In this document: positions 31,247-41,442 of the stretch, in pieces
Numbering within the stretch: the first letter of the stretch is position 1
How the letters are laid out: each line of letters opens with the position of its first letter
Assembly (NCBI RefSeq): GCF_015351235.1
Contig: NZ_JADKSJ010000001.1
Location: 2,373,668-2,437,667 of the forward strand
DNA length: 64,000 nucleotides
Source of the DNA: Plantibacter sp. VKM Ac-2880
Lineage (GTDB): Bacteria; Actinomycetota; Actinomycetes; Actinomycetales; Microbacteriaceae
Reading direction: 5' to 3'
Made by a program: the position numbers and the translations under genes
Notes under the pieces: model-generated
The model's database searches: none
What the model saw: only the letters and a program-made list of their open reading frames with translations
What the model was told of the DNA's origin: nothing

Positions 31247-31771
31247 TTATGACTGAGCGAAGAAGGTAGCCTCGGTCGCTTCCGGAGCACCCTGCCCGTT
31301 GTCTCCGGAAACGGCGACGTGCTCGGGCGAGAGCAGGAACACCTTGCTGGTCACGCGCTCGATCTTGCCGTACAGACCCTGCGAGAGTCCGCTCGCGAAG
31401 TCGATGAGTCGGCGAGCGTCGCCGTCGCTCATCTGCGAGAGGTTGATGATGACCGGCACGCCGTCGCGGAAGCTCTCGGCGATGATCTGCGCGTCGCGGT
31501 ACTGCTTGGGGTGCACGGTGAGGATCTCGTTGAGGTCCGAGCCCGGGGCGACGGGCTGCCGCACGGGAACCGGCTTGCGCAACGGCGTCACCGGAGCGGC
31601 CTTCTCGACGCGTTCCACGCGCTCGACCCGCTCAGCGCGCTCGGGACGCTCGGTGCGTCGGGGCTCGGCCTGCTGCGTCGGCTCGGCCTGGGCAGCGTGC
31701 TGCTGCTCGTACTCGAGATCATCGTCGGCGAGCCCGAGGTACACCATGGTCTTCTTCAGTGGGTTCGACAT
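31247..31771 (-). CDS. sepF: Cell division protein SepF
   Basis: 174 residues from the ATG at 31771 with GGAGG upstream. A short amphipathic N-terminal membrane-binding helix ([18 protein letters not shown]) leads to a charged linker with repeated VERVERVE-type sequence, then the SepF core (about 85-165) with [14 protein letters not shown] and GLYGKIERV. SepF tethers the FtsZ C-terminus to the membrane; actinobacteria lack FtsA and ZipA, so it is the main Z-ring anchor. Located between yggS and yggT as expected. Confidence 0.96.
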   Translation of the reverse strand: MSNPLKKTMVYLGLADDDLEYEQQHAAQAEPTQQAEPRRTERPERAERVERVERVEKAAPVTPLRKPVPVRQPVAPGSDLNEILTVHPKQYRDAQIIAESFRDGVPVIINLSQMSDGDARRLIDFASGLSQGLYGKIERVTSKVFLLSPEHVAVSGDNGQGAPEATEATFFAQS

Positions 31772-31815
31772 CGTTTCCTCCGTGATCTGCGGTCCTTGCT
31801 CTTCCGAGATTAACG

Positions 31816-32529
31816 TCACACCGGGCGATTCCCGGTGATTGCCGTGCCGATGCGTAGGTGTGTCGCGCCCGCTTCGATGGCCTCGACGTAGTCGTGGCTC
31901 ATGCCGATCGACAGCCCACCGGCGTGCGGGGCGAGTGCGCGCATGCGCTCGGACGCAGCGATGACCCTGGCGAAGGCCGCCGTTGGATCTTCGTCGAGCG
32001 GCGCGACGGCCATGACGCCGCGCAATGCGATGCCCTCCGCTTCGAGCGCCGCGGTCGTGAGCGCTTCGAGCGCCGCATCACCGACGACGCCACCTCGACC
32101 GGGATCGTCGGTCAGGTTGACCTGGAGGAAGACGTCGAGCTGCCGCTCGGTGGACGACAGCGCGTTGAGCAGCTCAGGTCTGTCGACCGAGTGGACGGCG
32201 TCGACGTATCGTCGGACCTGCTTGGCCTTGTTCGTCTGCAGTTGCCCGATGAAGTGCCAGCGCAGTCCCAGACCCTCGGCTGCGGCGACCTTGTCGCGCG
32301 CCTCAGGGTGCCGGCTCTCCCCCATGTCCGTGACGCCGGCGGCCGCCAGCGCCTGCACGAGCGTCACCGGGTGGAACTTCGTCACGACGATCAGCGTCGG
32401 TTCCGTGTCCCGGCCCGCCGCTCGCGTCGCGTCAGCGACACGCCCGCGGATGTCCGCAAGGCGATCGAGCAATGCCGGATCGGGCTCCGAGGAGCCCGAT
32501 CCGGCCGAGGTGGTCGACTCGTCGATCAC
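31816..32529 (-). CDS. YggS family PLP-binding homeostasis protein
   Basis: 237 residues. Alanine-racemase-like N-terminal fold without the racemase C-terminal domain. The PLP lysine is in LIVVTKFHP, with [14 protein letters not shown] and the phosphate-binding [10 protein letters not shown] motif. These proteins buffer cellular pyridoxal phosphate and affect amino-acid pools. The GTG start overlaps the ftsZ TAG stop by one base. The usual neighbour pgeF (ylmD), which lies between ftsZ and yggS in many actinobacteria, is missing here. Confidence 0.94.
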   Translation of the reverse strand: MIDESTTSAGSGSSEPDPALLDRLADIRGRVADATRAAGRDTEPTLIVVTKFHPVTLVQALAAAGVTDMGESRHPEARDKVAAAEGLGLRWHFIGQLQTNKAKQVRRYVDAVHSVDRPELLNALSSTERQLDVFLQVNLTDDPGRGGVVGDAALEALTTAALEAEGIALRGVMAVAPLDEDPTAAFARVIAASERMRALAPHAGGLSIGMSHDYVEAIEAGATHLRIGTAITGNRPV

Positions 32530-33782
32530 TACTTGAGGAAGTCGGGGATGTCCAGCTCGCCCTCATCGTCGAACGAGGGGTCCTGGACGGCGGTCTCGAC
32601 GACCGTCTCGGGCTGGCGGTGCGTCGCTCCGGAGAACGGCGATGACGCGCTCGGCTTCGATCCCCAGTCGCCGCCCGAGGACACGGGCGCTGCCGCGGCC
32701 GACCGGTGTTCGGCGGGCTCGGACGTGGTGTTCGCAGCGGTGCTGATCGGCGCCCCGGTGGTCTCGTCGGAGGAACTCATCACCCCGCCGGAGATGACGG
32801 CGTCGGCCGGAGAGGCCGCCGTGCGGGTAAGCGGCTCGCCACCGTCGAAACCGGCTGCGATGACCGTCACGCGCACCTCGTCGCCGAGCGTGTCGTCGAC
32901 GACCGCACCGAAGATGATGTTGGCCTCGGGGTGCACGGCTTCCTGGACGAGCTTCGCCGCGTCGTTGATCTCGAAGATGCCGAGGTTGGAACCACCCTGG
33001 ATGGAGAGGAGGACGCCGTGGGCACCCTCGATGCTGGCCTCCAGCAGCGGCGAGGCGACCGCGAGTTCCGCAGCCTTGATCGCGCGATCCGCGCCGCGGG
33101 ATGAGCCGATGCCCATGAGTGCCGATCCGGCACCCTGCATGACCGACTTGACGTCCGCGAAGTCGAGGTTGATGAGGCCTGGGGTGGTGATGAGGTCGGT
33201 GATGCCCTGCACACCGGCGAGGAGCACCTGGTCGGCCGTGGCGAACGCCTCGAGCATGCTGATGCCGCGATCGCTGATCTCGAGGAGGCGGTCGTTCGGC
33301 ACGACGATGAGGGTGTCGACCTCTTCCTTCAGGCGTGCGACGCCGAGCTCCGCCTGCGCCTGGCGACGACGTCCCTCGAAGCCGAAGGGCTTCGTCACGA
33401 CACCGATGGTGAGCGCACCGATCGACTTCGCGATGCGTGCCACGACGGGTGCGCCCCCGGTTCCGGTACCGCCACCCTCGCCCGCGGTCACGAAGACCAT
33501 GTCGGCGCCGGCGATGGCTTCTTCGATCTCCTCGGCGTGATCCTCGGCTGCGCGTCGACCCACCTCGGGGTCGGCACCGGCGCCGAGGCCGCGGGTGATC
33601 TCCCGGCCGACGTCGAGCTTCACATCGGCGTCGCTCATCAACAGCGCCTGAGCGTCCGTGTTGATGGCGATGAACTCGACGCCTCGGAGGCCGAGCTCGA
33701 TCATCCGGTTGACCGCGTTCACGCCACCGCCGCCGATACCGACGACCTTGATGACGGCGAGGTAGTTCTGGTTTGTAGTCAC
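32529..33782 (-). CDS. ftsZ: Cell division GTPase FtsZ
   Basis: 417 residues from a GTG with GGAGG 8 bases upstream. The tubulin signature [12 protein letters not shown] is at 101-112, the T7 loop NLDFADVK is present, and a variable linker of about 90 residues leads to the conserved C-terminal tail DIPDFLK, which binds SepF and FtsW. It forms the Z ring. Last gene of the mraZ-ftsZ part, followed without gap by yggS. The 157-bp leader contains A+T-rich inverted repeats (see separate entry), marking it as independently regulated. Confidence 0.98.
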   Translation of the reverse strand: MTTNQNYLAVIKVVGIGGGGVNAVNRMIELGLRGVEFIAINTDAQALLMSDADVKLDVGREITRGLGAGADPEVGRRAAEDHAEEIEEAIAGADMVFVTAGEGGGTGTGGAPVVARIAKSIGALTIGVVTKPFGFEGRRRQAQAELGVARLKEEVDTLIVVPNDRLLEISDRGISMLEAFATADQVLLAGVQGITDLITTPGLINLDFADVKSVMQGAGSALMGIGSSRGADRAIKAAELAVASPLLEASIEGAHGVLLSIQGGSNLGIFEINDAAKLVQEAVHPEANIIFGAVVDDTLGDEVRVTVIAAGFDGGEPLTRTAASPADAVISGGVMSSSDETTGAPISTAANTTSEPAEHRSAAAAPVSSGGDWGSKPSASSPFSGATHRQPETVVETAVQDPSFDDEGELDIPDFLK

Positions 33783-33805
33783 TTCAGGCCTCCGTGTGAA
33801 CTCTC

Positions 33806-33830
33806 AACCTCAAGTTAAGGTTTAAAGTTA
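33806..33830. promoter_or_regulatory. A+T-rich inverted repeats in the ftsZ leader
   Basis: Overlapping repeats on the plus strand: AACCT (33806-33810) pairs with AGGTT (33818-33822), and TTAA-GGT-TTAA lies at 33815-33825, followed by AGTTA. They lie 24-48 bp before the ftsZ GTG, in a sharply A+T-rich island. This is a plausible site for FtsR, the MerR-family activator of ftsZ, whose likely gene is at 63.2-63.8 kb. I do not recall the exact published FtsR motif, so the match is an inference. Confidence 0.45.
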
Positions 33831-33939
33831 TGCTGCGTATGCATTTTCTGTCCTGAGCACGACGTTAGGGCCCAGCCCCATCCCTGATGGGACGCGTCCG
33901 GGCGTGTCGGCACATCGACGGGAATATCCCCGCACACCG

Positions 33940-35007
33940 TCAGCGGACGATTGCGGCGGAGGGCGACGACACGTCGTACTGGTTCACCTGCGACGGGTCG
34001 GTGGCCGCCATCGTCTTGGCCAGGATCAGCGCTTTCTCGGCGGATTGCTCGGCACTCCCCCACACGACCTCTGCCGGCGAGTCGACGAGCGTCAGGGTGA
34101 CGTCGTCAGCCGTCGACGCCGACACGGACGCGACGCGCGCGCGCAGGTCCGCCGGGAGGGCTCGGATGACCGCAGCCGCGGCGACGAAGCCCTTGGAGGT
34201 CGCCCCGCCGGCGACCATGAGTGTCGGATACCCGGCGATGGGCTGGTCGCTCCGCTCGATCGTGACCCCCGCGGCGTCGACGAGGGTGTACACCGTGCCG
34301 GACTGGAGCACACCGACCGGCTCACGCTCGACGATCCGGACCACCAGGGTGCTCGGCGGTTGCGACTCGAGGGAGTAACTGGCGATGAGCGGGTATCCGA
34401 CGAGCACCGCCTTGACGGCTCCGGGATCCACGAGTGCGAGCGGGCGACCCATCTGGCCGCTGAGCGCCTTGGTGATCTCCGCCTGGTCGACGCGCGTCGC
34501 ACCGACGACCTCGATGCTCCGGACGGCGAGCAGCGGCGAGTAGGCACCGGCGAGCGACACGACGACCAGTGCGGCCAGGATGGCGGCCGCGAACACCCAG
34601 GGCCGGTGACGCCCACGCTTCCGGGCGGTGAACCGACGGATCTCCTGTCGCTCGTGCCGCCGTCGCAGCCGCGCGGCCTCCCGTGGGGAGAGCAGATGCT
34701 CGTCGGACGGTTGCCCGGGACGATCGCGCTCCTCGGTCGTCGACGCTCGGTCCTCGGTCTTCGACGCGCGGTAGGTCGACGCGGCCGACGCTCGATCCGC
34801 CGAGGACGACCGGGGGCCGGTCGTGACCTTCGGGGCGCCCCGCTTCGACGTCAGCCGAGCGGCGTCGAGCTCGAGGACGTCCGTCTCCTGCTCCGTCACG
34901 GGTGCTTCCGGGCGGTCCCGTGCCGGCTTTGAGGCCGCCGGCGTCGTCCGTTGGGTGCGGTCGGGACCCGGTCGCGCCCCGGGGTCGAAGCCGTCCGGGC
35001 GCTTCAC
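33940..35007 (-). CDS. ftsQ: Cell division protein FtsQ (POTRA-containing)
   Basis: 355 residues from a GTG at 35007, 10 bp after the murC stop; starts inside murC are possible but not needed. A long Arg/Pro/Ser-rich cytoplasmic region (about 135 residues) precedes a single membrane helix (VFAAAILAALVVVSLAGAY) and an extracellular POTRA domain (VRSIEVVGATRVDQAEITKAL) with the FtsQ beta domain. It bridges the FtsL/FtsB-like proteins with FtsW and FtsI in the divisome. The long cytoplasmic part is typical of actinobacteria. Confidence 0.93.
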   Translation of the reverse strand: MKRPDGFDPGARPGPDRTQRTTPAASKPARDRPEAPVTEQETDVLELDAARLTSKRGAPKVTTGPRSSSADRASAASTYRASKTEDRASTTEERDRPGQPSDEHLLSPREAARLRRRHERQEIRRFTARKRGRHRPWVFAAAILAALVVVSLAGAYSPLLAVRSIEVVGATRVDQAEITKALSGQMGRPLALVDPGAVKAVLVGYPLIASYSLESQPPSTLVVRIVEREPVGVLQSGTVYTLVDAAGVTIERSDQPIAGYPTLMVAGGATSKGFVAAAAVIRALPADLRARVASVSASTADDVTLTLVDSPAEVVWGSAEQSAEKALILAKTMAATDPSQVNQYDVSSPSAAIVR

Positions 35008-35017
35008 CGGACGCCCA

Positions 35018-36430
35018 TCAGACGGACTCGCGACCGGCGATGGCCTCGAGGAGTTGCGGCACGATGCGGTACACGTCTCCACACCCGAGGGTGATCACGA
35101 AGTCGCCCGGCTGCACGACGGAGGCCGTGTAGTCCGCCGCCCGCGCCCAGTCGTCGATGTACGCGACGTGGTCGGCGTCCGCGAACCGGGTCGACACCGT
35201 GGCACCGGTCACGCCCGGCTCCGGATCCTCCCGCGCGCCGTACACCTCGAGGACCACGGTGTGGTCGGCATACCGTTCGAGGGCGTCCGCGAACTCCTGG
35301 GCGAACAGCCGGGTCCGGCTGTACAGGTGCGGCTGGTGGACGGCGATGATCCGTCCCTCCCCCACCACCGTCCGCGCCGCTGCCAGCGCGGCGGCGACCT
35401 CGGTCGGGTGGTGCGCGTAGTCGTCGTAGACGCTGACGCCGTTCACGACGCCGTGGAGCTCGAAGCGCCGCTGGGTCCCGCCGAACGCGGTGATGGCGCG
35501 GAGGGCCTCCGCGGGGTCGAACCCGACACCCACGAGGACGGCGAACGCACCGGCCGCATTGATCGCGTTGTGTCGGCCGGGCACGCGGAGCGTCGCGGCG
35601 TAGGTGCCGCCCTGGTAGCTGAGCTGGAACGAGACCGGACCGGTCGAACCGACGTCGTGGAGACGGACGTCGGCGTCCGCGGCTTCACCGAACGTCAGGA
35701 CCCGCTTCCCATCCGTGGCCGCGCGGAGCGCCGGGGTGATGCGCACGGCGCCGGCGTCGTCCGAGGAGATGACGACGAGCTCGCGCGCCTGACCGGCGAA
35801 GGTCACGAACGCCTGCTCGAAGGCCTCCAACGATCCGTAGTGGTCGAGGTGGTCGGGGTCGATGTTGGTGATCAGCGCGATGGCCGTGTCGTACAGCAGG
35901 AAGGACCCGTCGGACTCGTCCGCCTCCACGACGAACAGTTCGCCGTCGCCACGTGCCGAGCTCACGCCCAGGGATTCGATGACCCCGCCGTTGACGAAGC
36001 TGGGGTCGGCACCGAGCTCGAGGAGTGCGGTGATGATCATGCCGGTCGACGTCGTCTTGCCGTGAGCGCCGGCGACCGCGATGAGGCGGGTCTCCGACGT
36101 CAACCAGGCGAGCGCCTGCGAGCGGTGCAGGATCGTGAGTCCGTGCTCCTTGGCGAGCAGGTACTCCGGGTTGTCCGCCCACAGGGCACCGGTCACGACC
36201 AGGGTGTCGGCGTCACCGACGTTGGCGGCGTCGTGACCGATGGCGACGGGGACGCCGAGGGCGCGCAACGCCTCGATGTTCTTCGACTCGCGGACGTCGG
36301 AGCCGGTCACGCGGGCACCGGCGCTCACGAACAGACGCGCGATCCCGCTCATGCCGCTGCCGCCGATGCCGACGAAGTGGACGACGCCGAGGTCGGCTGG
36401 GATCTCGACGGTGGGGTCTGGCTTGATCAC
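35018..36430 (-). CDS. murC: UDP-N-acetylmuramate--L-alanine ligase
   Basis: 470 residues from a GTG. Mur ligase with N-terminal UDP-binding [11 protein letters not shown] (about 21-31), ATP-binding GAHGKTTS (about 120-127) and later ANNP-type motifs; the C-terminal domain has [10 protein letters not shown]. It adds L-alanine to UDP-MurNAc, the first peptide step. It lies between murG and ftsQ as in other actinobacteria; no murB or ddl is present in the cluster. Confidence 0.97.
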   Translation of the reverse strand: MIKPDPTVEIPADLGVVHFVGIGGSGMSGIARLFVSAGARVTGSDVRESKNIEALRALGVPVAIGHDAANVGDADTLVVTGALWADNPEYLLAKEHGLTILHRSQALAWLTSETRLIAVAGAHGKTTSTGMIITALLELGADPSFVNGGVIESLGVSSARGDGELFVVEADESDGSFLLYDTAIALITNIDPDHLDHYGSLEAFEQAFVTFAGQARELVVISSDDAGAVRITPALRAATDGKRVLTFGEAADADVRLHDVGSTGPVSFQLSYQGGTYAATLRVPGRHNAINAAGAFAVLVGVGFDPAEALRAITAFGGTQRRFELHGVVNGVSVYDDYAHHPTEVAAALAAARTVVGEGRIIAVHQPHLYSRTRLFAQEFADALERYADHTVVLEVYGAREDPEPGVTGATVSTRFADADHVAYIDDWARAADYTASVVQPGDFVITLGCGDVYRIVPQLLEAIAGRESV

Positions 36431-36457
36431 GGTGTCACGCTTTCTGAGAGGACTGGG

Positions 36458-37555
36458 TCACCGGCCGCGCGAGGGCTGCACCGATGATTGGAGCGCCTCA
36501 TCGATGAGGGCGATGACGCGAGCCGTCCCGTCGGCGACGCCCACGCTCTTGGACTGGGCCGCCAGGTCGTCGACCCGGTGCCGATCGTTCAGCAGCGGGA
36601 CGAGGTGCTCACGCACCCAGGCCGGCACGAACTGCGCGTCATCAACCATAACCGCTCCGCCGGCACGCACGACGTCGGCCGCGTTGAAGCGTTGCTCGCC
36701 GTTCCCCACCGGGTACGGGACGTACACGGCCGGGAGTCCGACGGCGCACAGTTCACTCACGGTCGCGCTTCCCGCTCGCGAGACGGCGAAGTCGGCCGCG
36801 GCGATGGCGAGGTCCATCCGCGAGCAGTACTCGAGCAGGTGATAATGCTCGACGCCGGGGTCCTGGATCTCGCTCTTCGCACCGGTGATGTGGAGGACCT
36901 GCCAGCCGGCACCGACGACGTCCTGCGCGCTCTCGCTCATCGTCGCGTTGAGGCGCCTCGCCCCGAGCGATCCACCGGTGACGAGAAGCAGCGGACGGTC
37001 GGCATCGAGGCCGAATTCCGCGATCGCCGACGGCCGCAGCGCATCGCGGTCGAGGTCCTCGATCTCGCGACGCAGCGGCATGCCGACGAACCGGGCGTGC
37101 TTGATCGGCGTCCGATGGAACGCCACACCCACGTACGGCGTGTATCGCGCGCCGAGTCGGTTCGCGAGACCCGGCCGTGCGTTGGCCTCGTGGATGACCA
37201 GCGGGACGCCCGCCCGCTTCGCCGCGGTGTAGGCCGGCGCAGCCGCGTAGCCGCCGAACCCGATGACGACGTCGACATCGTGCTCTCGGATCATCGCGAC
37301 CACGTCGGCGACCGCGCGCCGTAGTCGAGCGGGGAACCGCACGGCGTCGAGGTTCGGGCGTCTGGGGAAAGGCAGCTTGGGGATCGTGAGCAGCTCGTAG
37401 CCGCGCTCCGGGACGAGCCTCGCCTCGAGCCCCTCCGCGGTACCGACGACGAGGATGGTCGCCTCGGGATCCCTGGCTCGGAGACCGTCGGCGACGGCGA
37501 GCAACGGATTGACGTGCCCTGCCGTGCCGCCACCGGCGAGGAGGTAGGTGGTCAT
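36458..37555 (-). CDS. murG: UDP-GlcNAc--undecaprenyl-diphospho-MurNAc-pentapeptide GlcNAc transferase
   Basis: 365 residues from the ATG at 37555, overlapping the ftsW stop (ATGA). GT-B glycosyltransferase with the glycine-rich GGGTAGHVNPLLA (8-20), a second G loop GGSLGARRLN and the donor-site region SRAGSATVSELCAVGLP. It converts lipid I to lipid II on the inner face of the membrane. The in-frame extension upstream of 37555 lies within ftsW and is not used. Confidence 0.97.
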   Translation of the reverse strand: MTTYLLAGGGTAGHVNPLLAVADGLRARDPEATILVVGTAEGLEARLVPERGYELLTIPKLPFPRRPNLDAVRFPARLRRAVADVVAMIREHDVDVVIGFGGYAAAPAYTAAKRAGVPLVIHEANARPGLANRLGARYTPYVGVAFHRTPIKHARFVGMPLRREIEDLDRDALRPSAIAEFGLDADRPLLLVTGGSLGARRLNATMSESAQDVVGAGWQVLHITGAKSEIQDPGVEHYHLLEYCSRMDLAIAAADFAVSRAGSATVSELCAVGLPAVYVPYPVGNGEQRFNAADVVRAGGAVMVDDAQFVPAWVREHLVPLLNDRHRVDDLAAQSKSVGVADGTARVIALIDEALQSSVQPSRGR

Positions 37556-38859
37556 CGGGCGACTCCGGAGGATTGGGGGCGTCTGGCGGCAGGACGACGG
37601 GGCTGGGGTGGACCCGTCCGGCCGCGTTCTCGGGCGAAGGACAGGACGATCCCGATCGCGACGAGGGTCGTCAGCAGAGCGGTGCCACCCGAGGAGAGCA
37701 ACGGTAACGGGACGCCGAGGACCGGGAGGACACCGAGGACGACGCCGATGTTGACGAGCGCCTGACCGATGATCCACGCCATGACCGCACCGGTGGTGAT
37801 CCGCACGAACGAGTCGTCGCTCGAGCGGATGACCCGGATGAACATGACTGCGAGGAAGACGAAGAGGCCGAGGACGAGCACCGCACCGATGAGCCCCAGC
37901 TCCTCGCCGATCGCCGCGAAGATGAAGTCGTTCGAGATCGCCGGCAACCAGCCGTACTTGGCCCGGGAGTTCCCGAGGCCGACGCCCCAGAGCCCGCCGT
38001 TCGCGAGGGCCCAGGTGCCGTGGGTCGACTGCCAGTCGGCGTTCTCGTAGTCACCCTTGCCGTCTCCGAAGAACGCCATGATGCGCTGCATTCGGTTCGC
38101 GCTCGTGATGGCCATGATGAGGAACAGCACGGCGCCGGCGACCACCGGGATCGCGATGTATCGGAGTCGGACACCGGCGAAGTAGAGGGCGGAGAACACG
38201 ATCAGCGCCATGATGACGACGGTGCCGAGGTCGCCACCGAGCAGGACGAGACCGATCGAGAGACCCGCGAACGGGATGACGGGGATCAACGCGTGCTTCC
38301 ACTCGAGCAACCGCGGCTGTTTGACCGTCAGGACCAGGCCGAGCCACACGACGAGGGCGAGCTTGACCGCCTCGGAGGGCTGCGCCGTGAAGCCGCCGAT
38401 CTCGATCCAGTTGCGGTTCCCGCCGATCTCGTACCCGAGCGGGGTGAACACGAGCAGCTGGAGCCCCATCGCGATGACGAGGAAGACCCACGCCCACTTC
38501 TTCCAGAACTTCGCCGGGAAGCGGCTGACGATGAGCATCAGCGGGACACCGATCATCGCGAAGGTCGCCTGCCGCCAGAAGAGGCCGAAGTAGCCGTCTC
38601 CCGCCTCGTACGATTCGACGGATGAGGAGGACAGCACCATGACGAGTCCGAGCCCGACGAGGAAGAGGGTCACTCCGAGCAGGAGGAAGTAGTTCTTCGA
38701 CTCCGGTCGGAGCACCTTGCCGAGGGAGATCCGCGCACTCGACATGCCTCTCGGCGGCACCGACGCTTCCGGACCTCCACCGCTCACCGCGTCGACCGAC
38801 CGTCCGGACGCCGATGCGGACCGCGAGCGGCGCGGATCAGCGCGAGGCGGATCGATCAT
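37552..38859 (-). CDS. ftsW: SEDS family peptidoglycan glycosyltransferase FtsW
   Basis: 435 residues from the ATG at 38859 with GGGAGG 9 bases upstream. Ten membrane helices; GGNRNWIEIGGFTAQPSE and WGVGLGNSRAKYGWLP are the characteristic extracellular-loop and SEDS motifs (with the catalytic Asp region near the long loop), and PLPLLSSGGTALL is near the C-terminus. Polymerises lipid II at the septum together with FtsI. The start overlaps murD by 23 bp. Basic Pro-rich C-terminal tail. In an older view this was a lipid II flippase. Confidence 0.95.
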   Translation of the reverse strand: MIDPPRADPRRSRSASASGRSVDAVSGGGPEASVPPRGMSSARISLGKVLRPESKNYFLLLGVTLFLVGLGLVMVLSSSSVESYEAGDGYFGLFWRQATFAMIGVPLMLIVSRFPAKFWKKWAWVFLVIAMGLQLLVFTPLGYEIGGNRNWIEIGGFTAQPSEAVKLALVVWLGLVLTVKQPRLLEWKHALIPVIPFAGLSIGLVLLGGDLGTVVIMALIVFSALYFAGVRLRYIAIPVVAGAVLFLIMAITSANRMQRIMAFFGDGKGDYENADWQSTHGTWALANGGLWGVGLGNSRAKYGWLPAISNDFIFAAIGEELGLIGAVLVLGLFVFLAVMFIRVIRSSDDSFVRITTGAVMAWIIGQALVNIGVVLGVLPVLGVPLPLLSSGGTALLTTLVAIGIVLSFARERGRTGPPQPRRPAARRPQSSGVAR

Positions 38860-40348
38860 CCGCCTCACCTCCCAGCTCTGCTTCGACGGCGGCCTGGAAC
38901 AGGCGACCACGGTGGCCGTAGTCGGAGAACTGGTCCATCGAGGCTGCGGCAGGAGCGAGGAGGACGGTGTCCCCCGCCTGCGCGACCTCGGCGGCCCGTC
39001 GAACGGCCTCCGGCATCACGGATTCAGTCTCCGCTTCGTCGACCTCGATGACGGTCAGCGTCGGCGCGTGTCGCGCGAATGCGTCGAGGACCTCCGAACG
39101 GTCCGACCCGATCACGACCGCGGCGCGGAGGTGATCCGCGTGCCGCTCGACGAGCCGATCGATCGAGACGCCCTTGAGGAGTCCTCCGACGATCCAGACG
39201 ACGGAACGGTAGGCGGCCAGCGAGGCGTCCGCCGCGTGCGGGTTGGTGGCTTTGGAGTCGTCGACCCAGTCGACCTCGAGGCTGCGGGCGACGAGCTGGA
39301 TCCGGTGGGCGTCGAGACCGAACGACAGCAGGGTGTCGCGCACCGCTTCGAGCGGGATACCCGCCGCACGGGCGAGCGCCGCAGCGGCGAGGATGTTCGC
39401 GACGATGTGCGGAGCAGCGAGACCCCGCTGTGCGAGCGCCTCCACCGTGGTGATCTCGAGGGCGCTCGTCCGGCGGTCGTCGAGGAAGGCGCGGTCGACG
39501 AGGATGCCGTCGACCACACCGAAATCGCTCGGTCCTGGGACGTCGAGGCCGAACCCGACGGCACGAGCCCCCTCGGTCACCTCCGCGTCCTCGACCATCG
39601 ACATCGTCGCGGCGTCGGCGCGGTTGTACACGCAGGCGACCTTGGTGTTCTCGTAGACGACGGCCTTCGCCGCACGGTAGGCCTCGGCCGAGCCGTGCCA
39701 GTCGAGATGGTCGTCGGCGACGTTCAGGCACACGCTCGCGAGCGGCGTCACGACGCTCCGCCCGCCCTGCAGACCCAGCGTGTGCAACTGGTAGCTCGAC
39801 AACTCGACGACGAAGAAGTCGAACCCCTGCGGGTCGCGGACCGCGTCGAGGACCGGAACCCCGATGTTGCCGCAGGGGGCGGCCCGGAACCCGGCCTCCA
39901 CGAGCATCGACGCCGTGAGCTGGACCGTCGTGGTCTTGCCGTTCGTGCCGGTGACACAGATCCACTCGGCCGGAGTGCCCACCTTGTCGCGGACGCGCCA
40001 GGCGAGTTCGATGTCGCCCCACACGGGGACACCCGTCTCGTGGGCCCAGAGCACCACCGGGTGATCGGGATGGAATCCCGGGGAGACGACGACCAGCTCC
40101 GGACCGAACTCGAGGAGTTCGGCCGGCACGCTCGTGAGGTCGCGCTGGACCAGCCGGGCACCGATCACCCCGACGAGCTCCGCCCGTTCGTCGGCGGCCT
40201 CGCCGGCGAGGACGAGGACCTCCGAGCCGAGTTCGGTCAGCGTGTCCGCCACCGAGAACCCGGTCATGCCGAGTCCGAGGACCGCGACCCGCAAGCCCCG
40301 CCAGTCGGCGTGCCAGCTGTGCAGATCGTCGAGGCGGTCGGCGCTCAT
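38837..40348 (-). CDS. murD: UDP-N-acetylmuramoylalanine--D-glutamate ligase
   Basis: 503 residues starting [12 protein letters not shown] at 40348; the ATG overlaps the mraY stop (ATGA). An open frame continues upstream through mraY but is a shadow of it. Visible motifs: [14 protein letters not shown] (about 23-36), ATP loop TGTNGKTTT and [11 protein letters not shown], where Lys/Asn contact the substrate and ATP. Adds D-glutamate to UDP-MurNAc-L-Ala. Cytoplasmic. Confidence 0.97.
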   Translation of the reverse strand: MSADRLDDLHSWHADWRGLRVAVLGLGMTGFSVADTLTELGSEVLVLAGEAADERAELVGVIGARLVQRDLTSVPAELLEFGPELVVVSPGFHPDHPVVLWAHETGVPVWGDIELAWRVRDKVGTPAEWICVTGTNGKTTTVQLTASMLVEAGFRAAPCGNIGVPVLDAVRDPQGFDFFVVELSSYQLHTLGLQGGRSVVTPLASVCLNVADDHLDWHGSAEAYRAAKAVVYENTKVACVYNRADAATMSMVEDAEVTEGARAVGFGLDVPGPSDFGVVDGILVDRAFLDDRRTSALEITTVEALAQRGLAAPHIVANILAAAALARAAGIPLEAVRDTLLSFGLDAHRIQLVARSLEVDWVDDSKATNPHAADASLAAYRSVVWIVGGLLKGVSIDRLVERHADHLRAAVVIGSDRSEVLDAFARHAPTLTVIEVDEAETESVMPEAVRRAAEVAQAGDTVLLAPAAASMDQFSDYGHRGRLFQAAVEAELGGEADDRSASR

Positions 40349-41442
40349 CGGCTCAGCCACTCGAGGTAGAAGGAACCGACACCAGCCGCGACGAGGAGCC
40401 CGCCGATGATCCAGAAGCGCACGACGACCGTGACCTCCGCCCAGCCCTTGAGCTCGAAGTGGTGGTGGATGGGGCTCATCAGGAAGATCCGTTTGCCACG
40501 GGTCGCCTTGAAGTACGCACGTTGCACGATGACCGAACCGGCCTCGATGACGAAGAGCCCGCCGACGAGCACGAGGAGCAGCTCGGTCTTGCTGAGGATG
40601 GCGAGAGCCGCGAGTGCTCCACCGAGGGCGAGCGAGCCGCTGTCGCCCATGAAGATCTGCGCCGGCGAGGTGTTCCACCAGAGGAATCCGATGAGGGCGC
40701 CGACGATGGCCGCCGCCACCACGGCCAGATCCAGGGGGTCCCGCACGTCGTAGCACTTGTAGGCCACGTCGGATGCGAGGGAGGAGCTGAAGCAGGACTG
40801 GTTGAACTGCCAGAACCCGATGATGATGTACGAGCCGATCGCGAGGATGGAGGCACCGGTCGCGAGGCCGTCGAGGCCGTCGGTGACGTTCACCCCGTTC
40901 GACGTCGCCGCCACGATCACCGAGGTCCAGAGGATGTAGAGCAGGACACCGATGATCGGGATGCCGATCGCCATGAAGTTGATCGGGATGTCGCGGATCA
41001 CCGAGATGTTGGTCGAGGCCGGGGTGAACCCCTCGGTGTTCGGGAAGTTGATGGCGAGGACGGCGAAGACCGTCGCCACGATCAGTTGTCCGGCGACCTT
41101 CGCCCACCCGCCGAGACCGAGGCTCTGCTTCTTGCGGACCTTGAGGAAGTCGTCGATGAAACCGACGATGCCGAGGCCCACCATCATCAACAGCACGAGC
41201 AGCGCGGAGACACCGACCTGCTCCTGGAAGATCAGGTAGCTCGCGAAGAACCCGACGAGGGTGCCCACGATGATGATGACCCCACCCATGGTGGCGGTAC
41301 CACGCTTGGTGTGGTGACTCTGGGGTCCGTCGTCGCGGATGAACTGGCCCCACGCGAGCTTGCGGAACGCCTTGATGAAGAGCGGTGTCAGGAAGAGGGA
41401 GAACGCGAGCGAGATCGCTCCAGCTGCCAAGAGGACTCTCAT
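40345..41442 (-). CDS. mraY: Phospho-MurNAc-pentapeptide transferase MraY
   Basis: 365 residues with about ten membrane helices. Catalytic motifs: [20 protein letters not shown] (Mg2+-binding aspartates), [12 protein letters not shown] and [11 protein letters not shown], plus [11 protein letters not shown] near the C-terminus. Transfers phospho-MurNAc-pentapeptide to undecaprenyl phosphate to form lipid I. Overlaps both murF (upstream stop) and murD (downstream start) by 4 bp. Confidence 0.98.
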   Translation of the reverse strand: MRVLLAAGAISLAFSLFLTPLFIKAFRKLAWGQFIRDDGPQSHHTKRGTATMGGVIIIVGTLVGFFASYLIFQEQVGVSALLVLLMMVGLGIVGFIDDFLKVRKKQSLGLGGWAKVAGQLIVATVFAVLAINFPNTEGFTPASTNISVIRDIPINFMAIGIPIIGVLLYILWTSVIVAATSNGVNVTDGLDGLATGASILAIGSYIIIGFWQFNQSCFSSSLASDVAYKCYDVRDPLDLAVVAAAIVGALIGFLWWNTSPAQIFMGDSGSLALGGALAALAILSKTELLLVLVGGLFVIEAGSVIVQRAYFKATRGKRIFLMSPIHHHFELKGWAEVTVVVRFWIIGGLLVAAGVGSFYLEWLSR

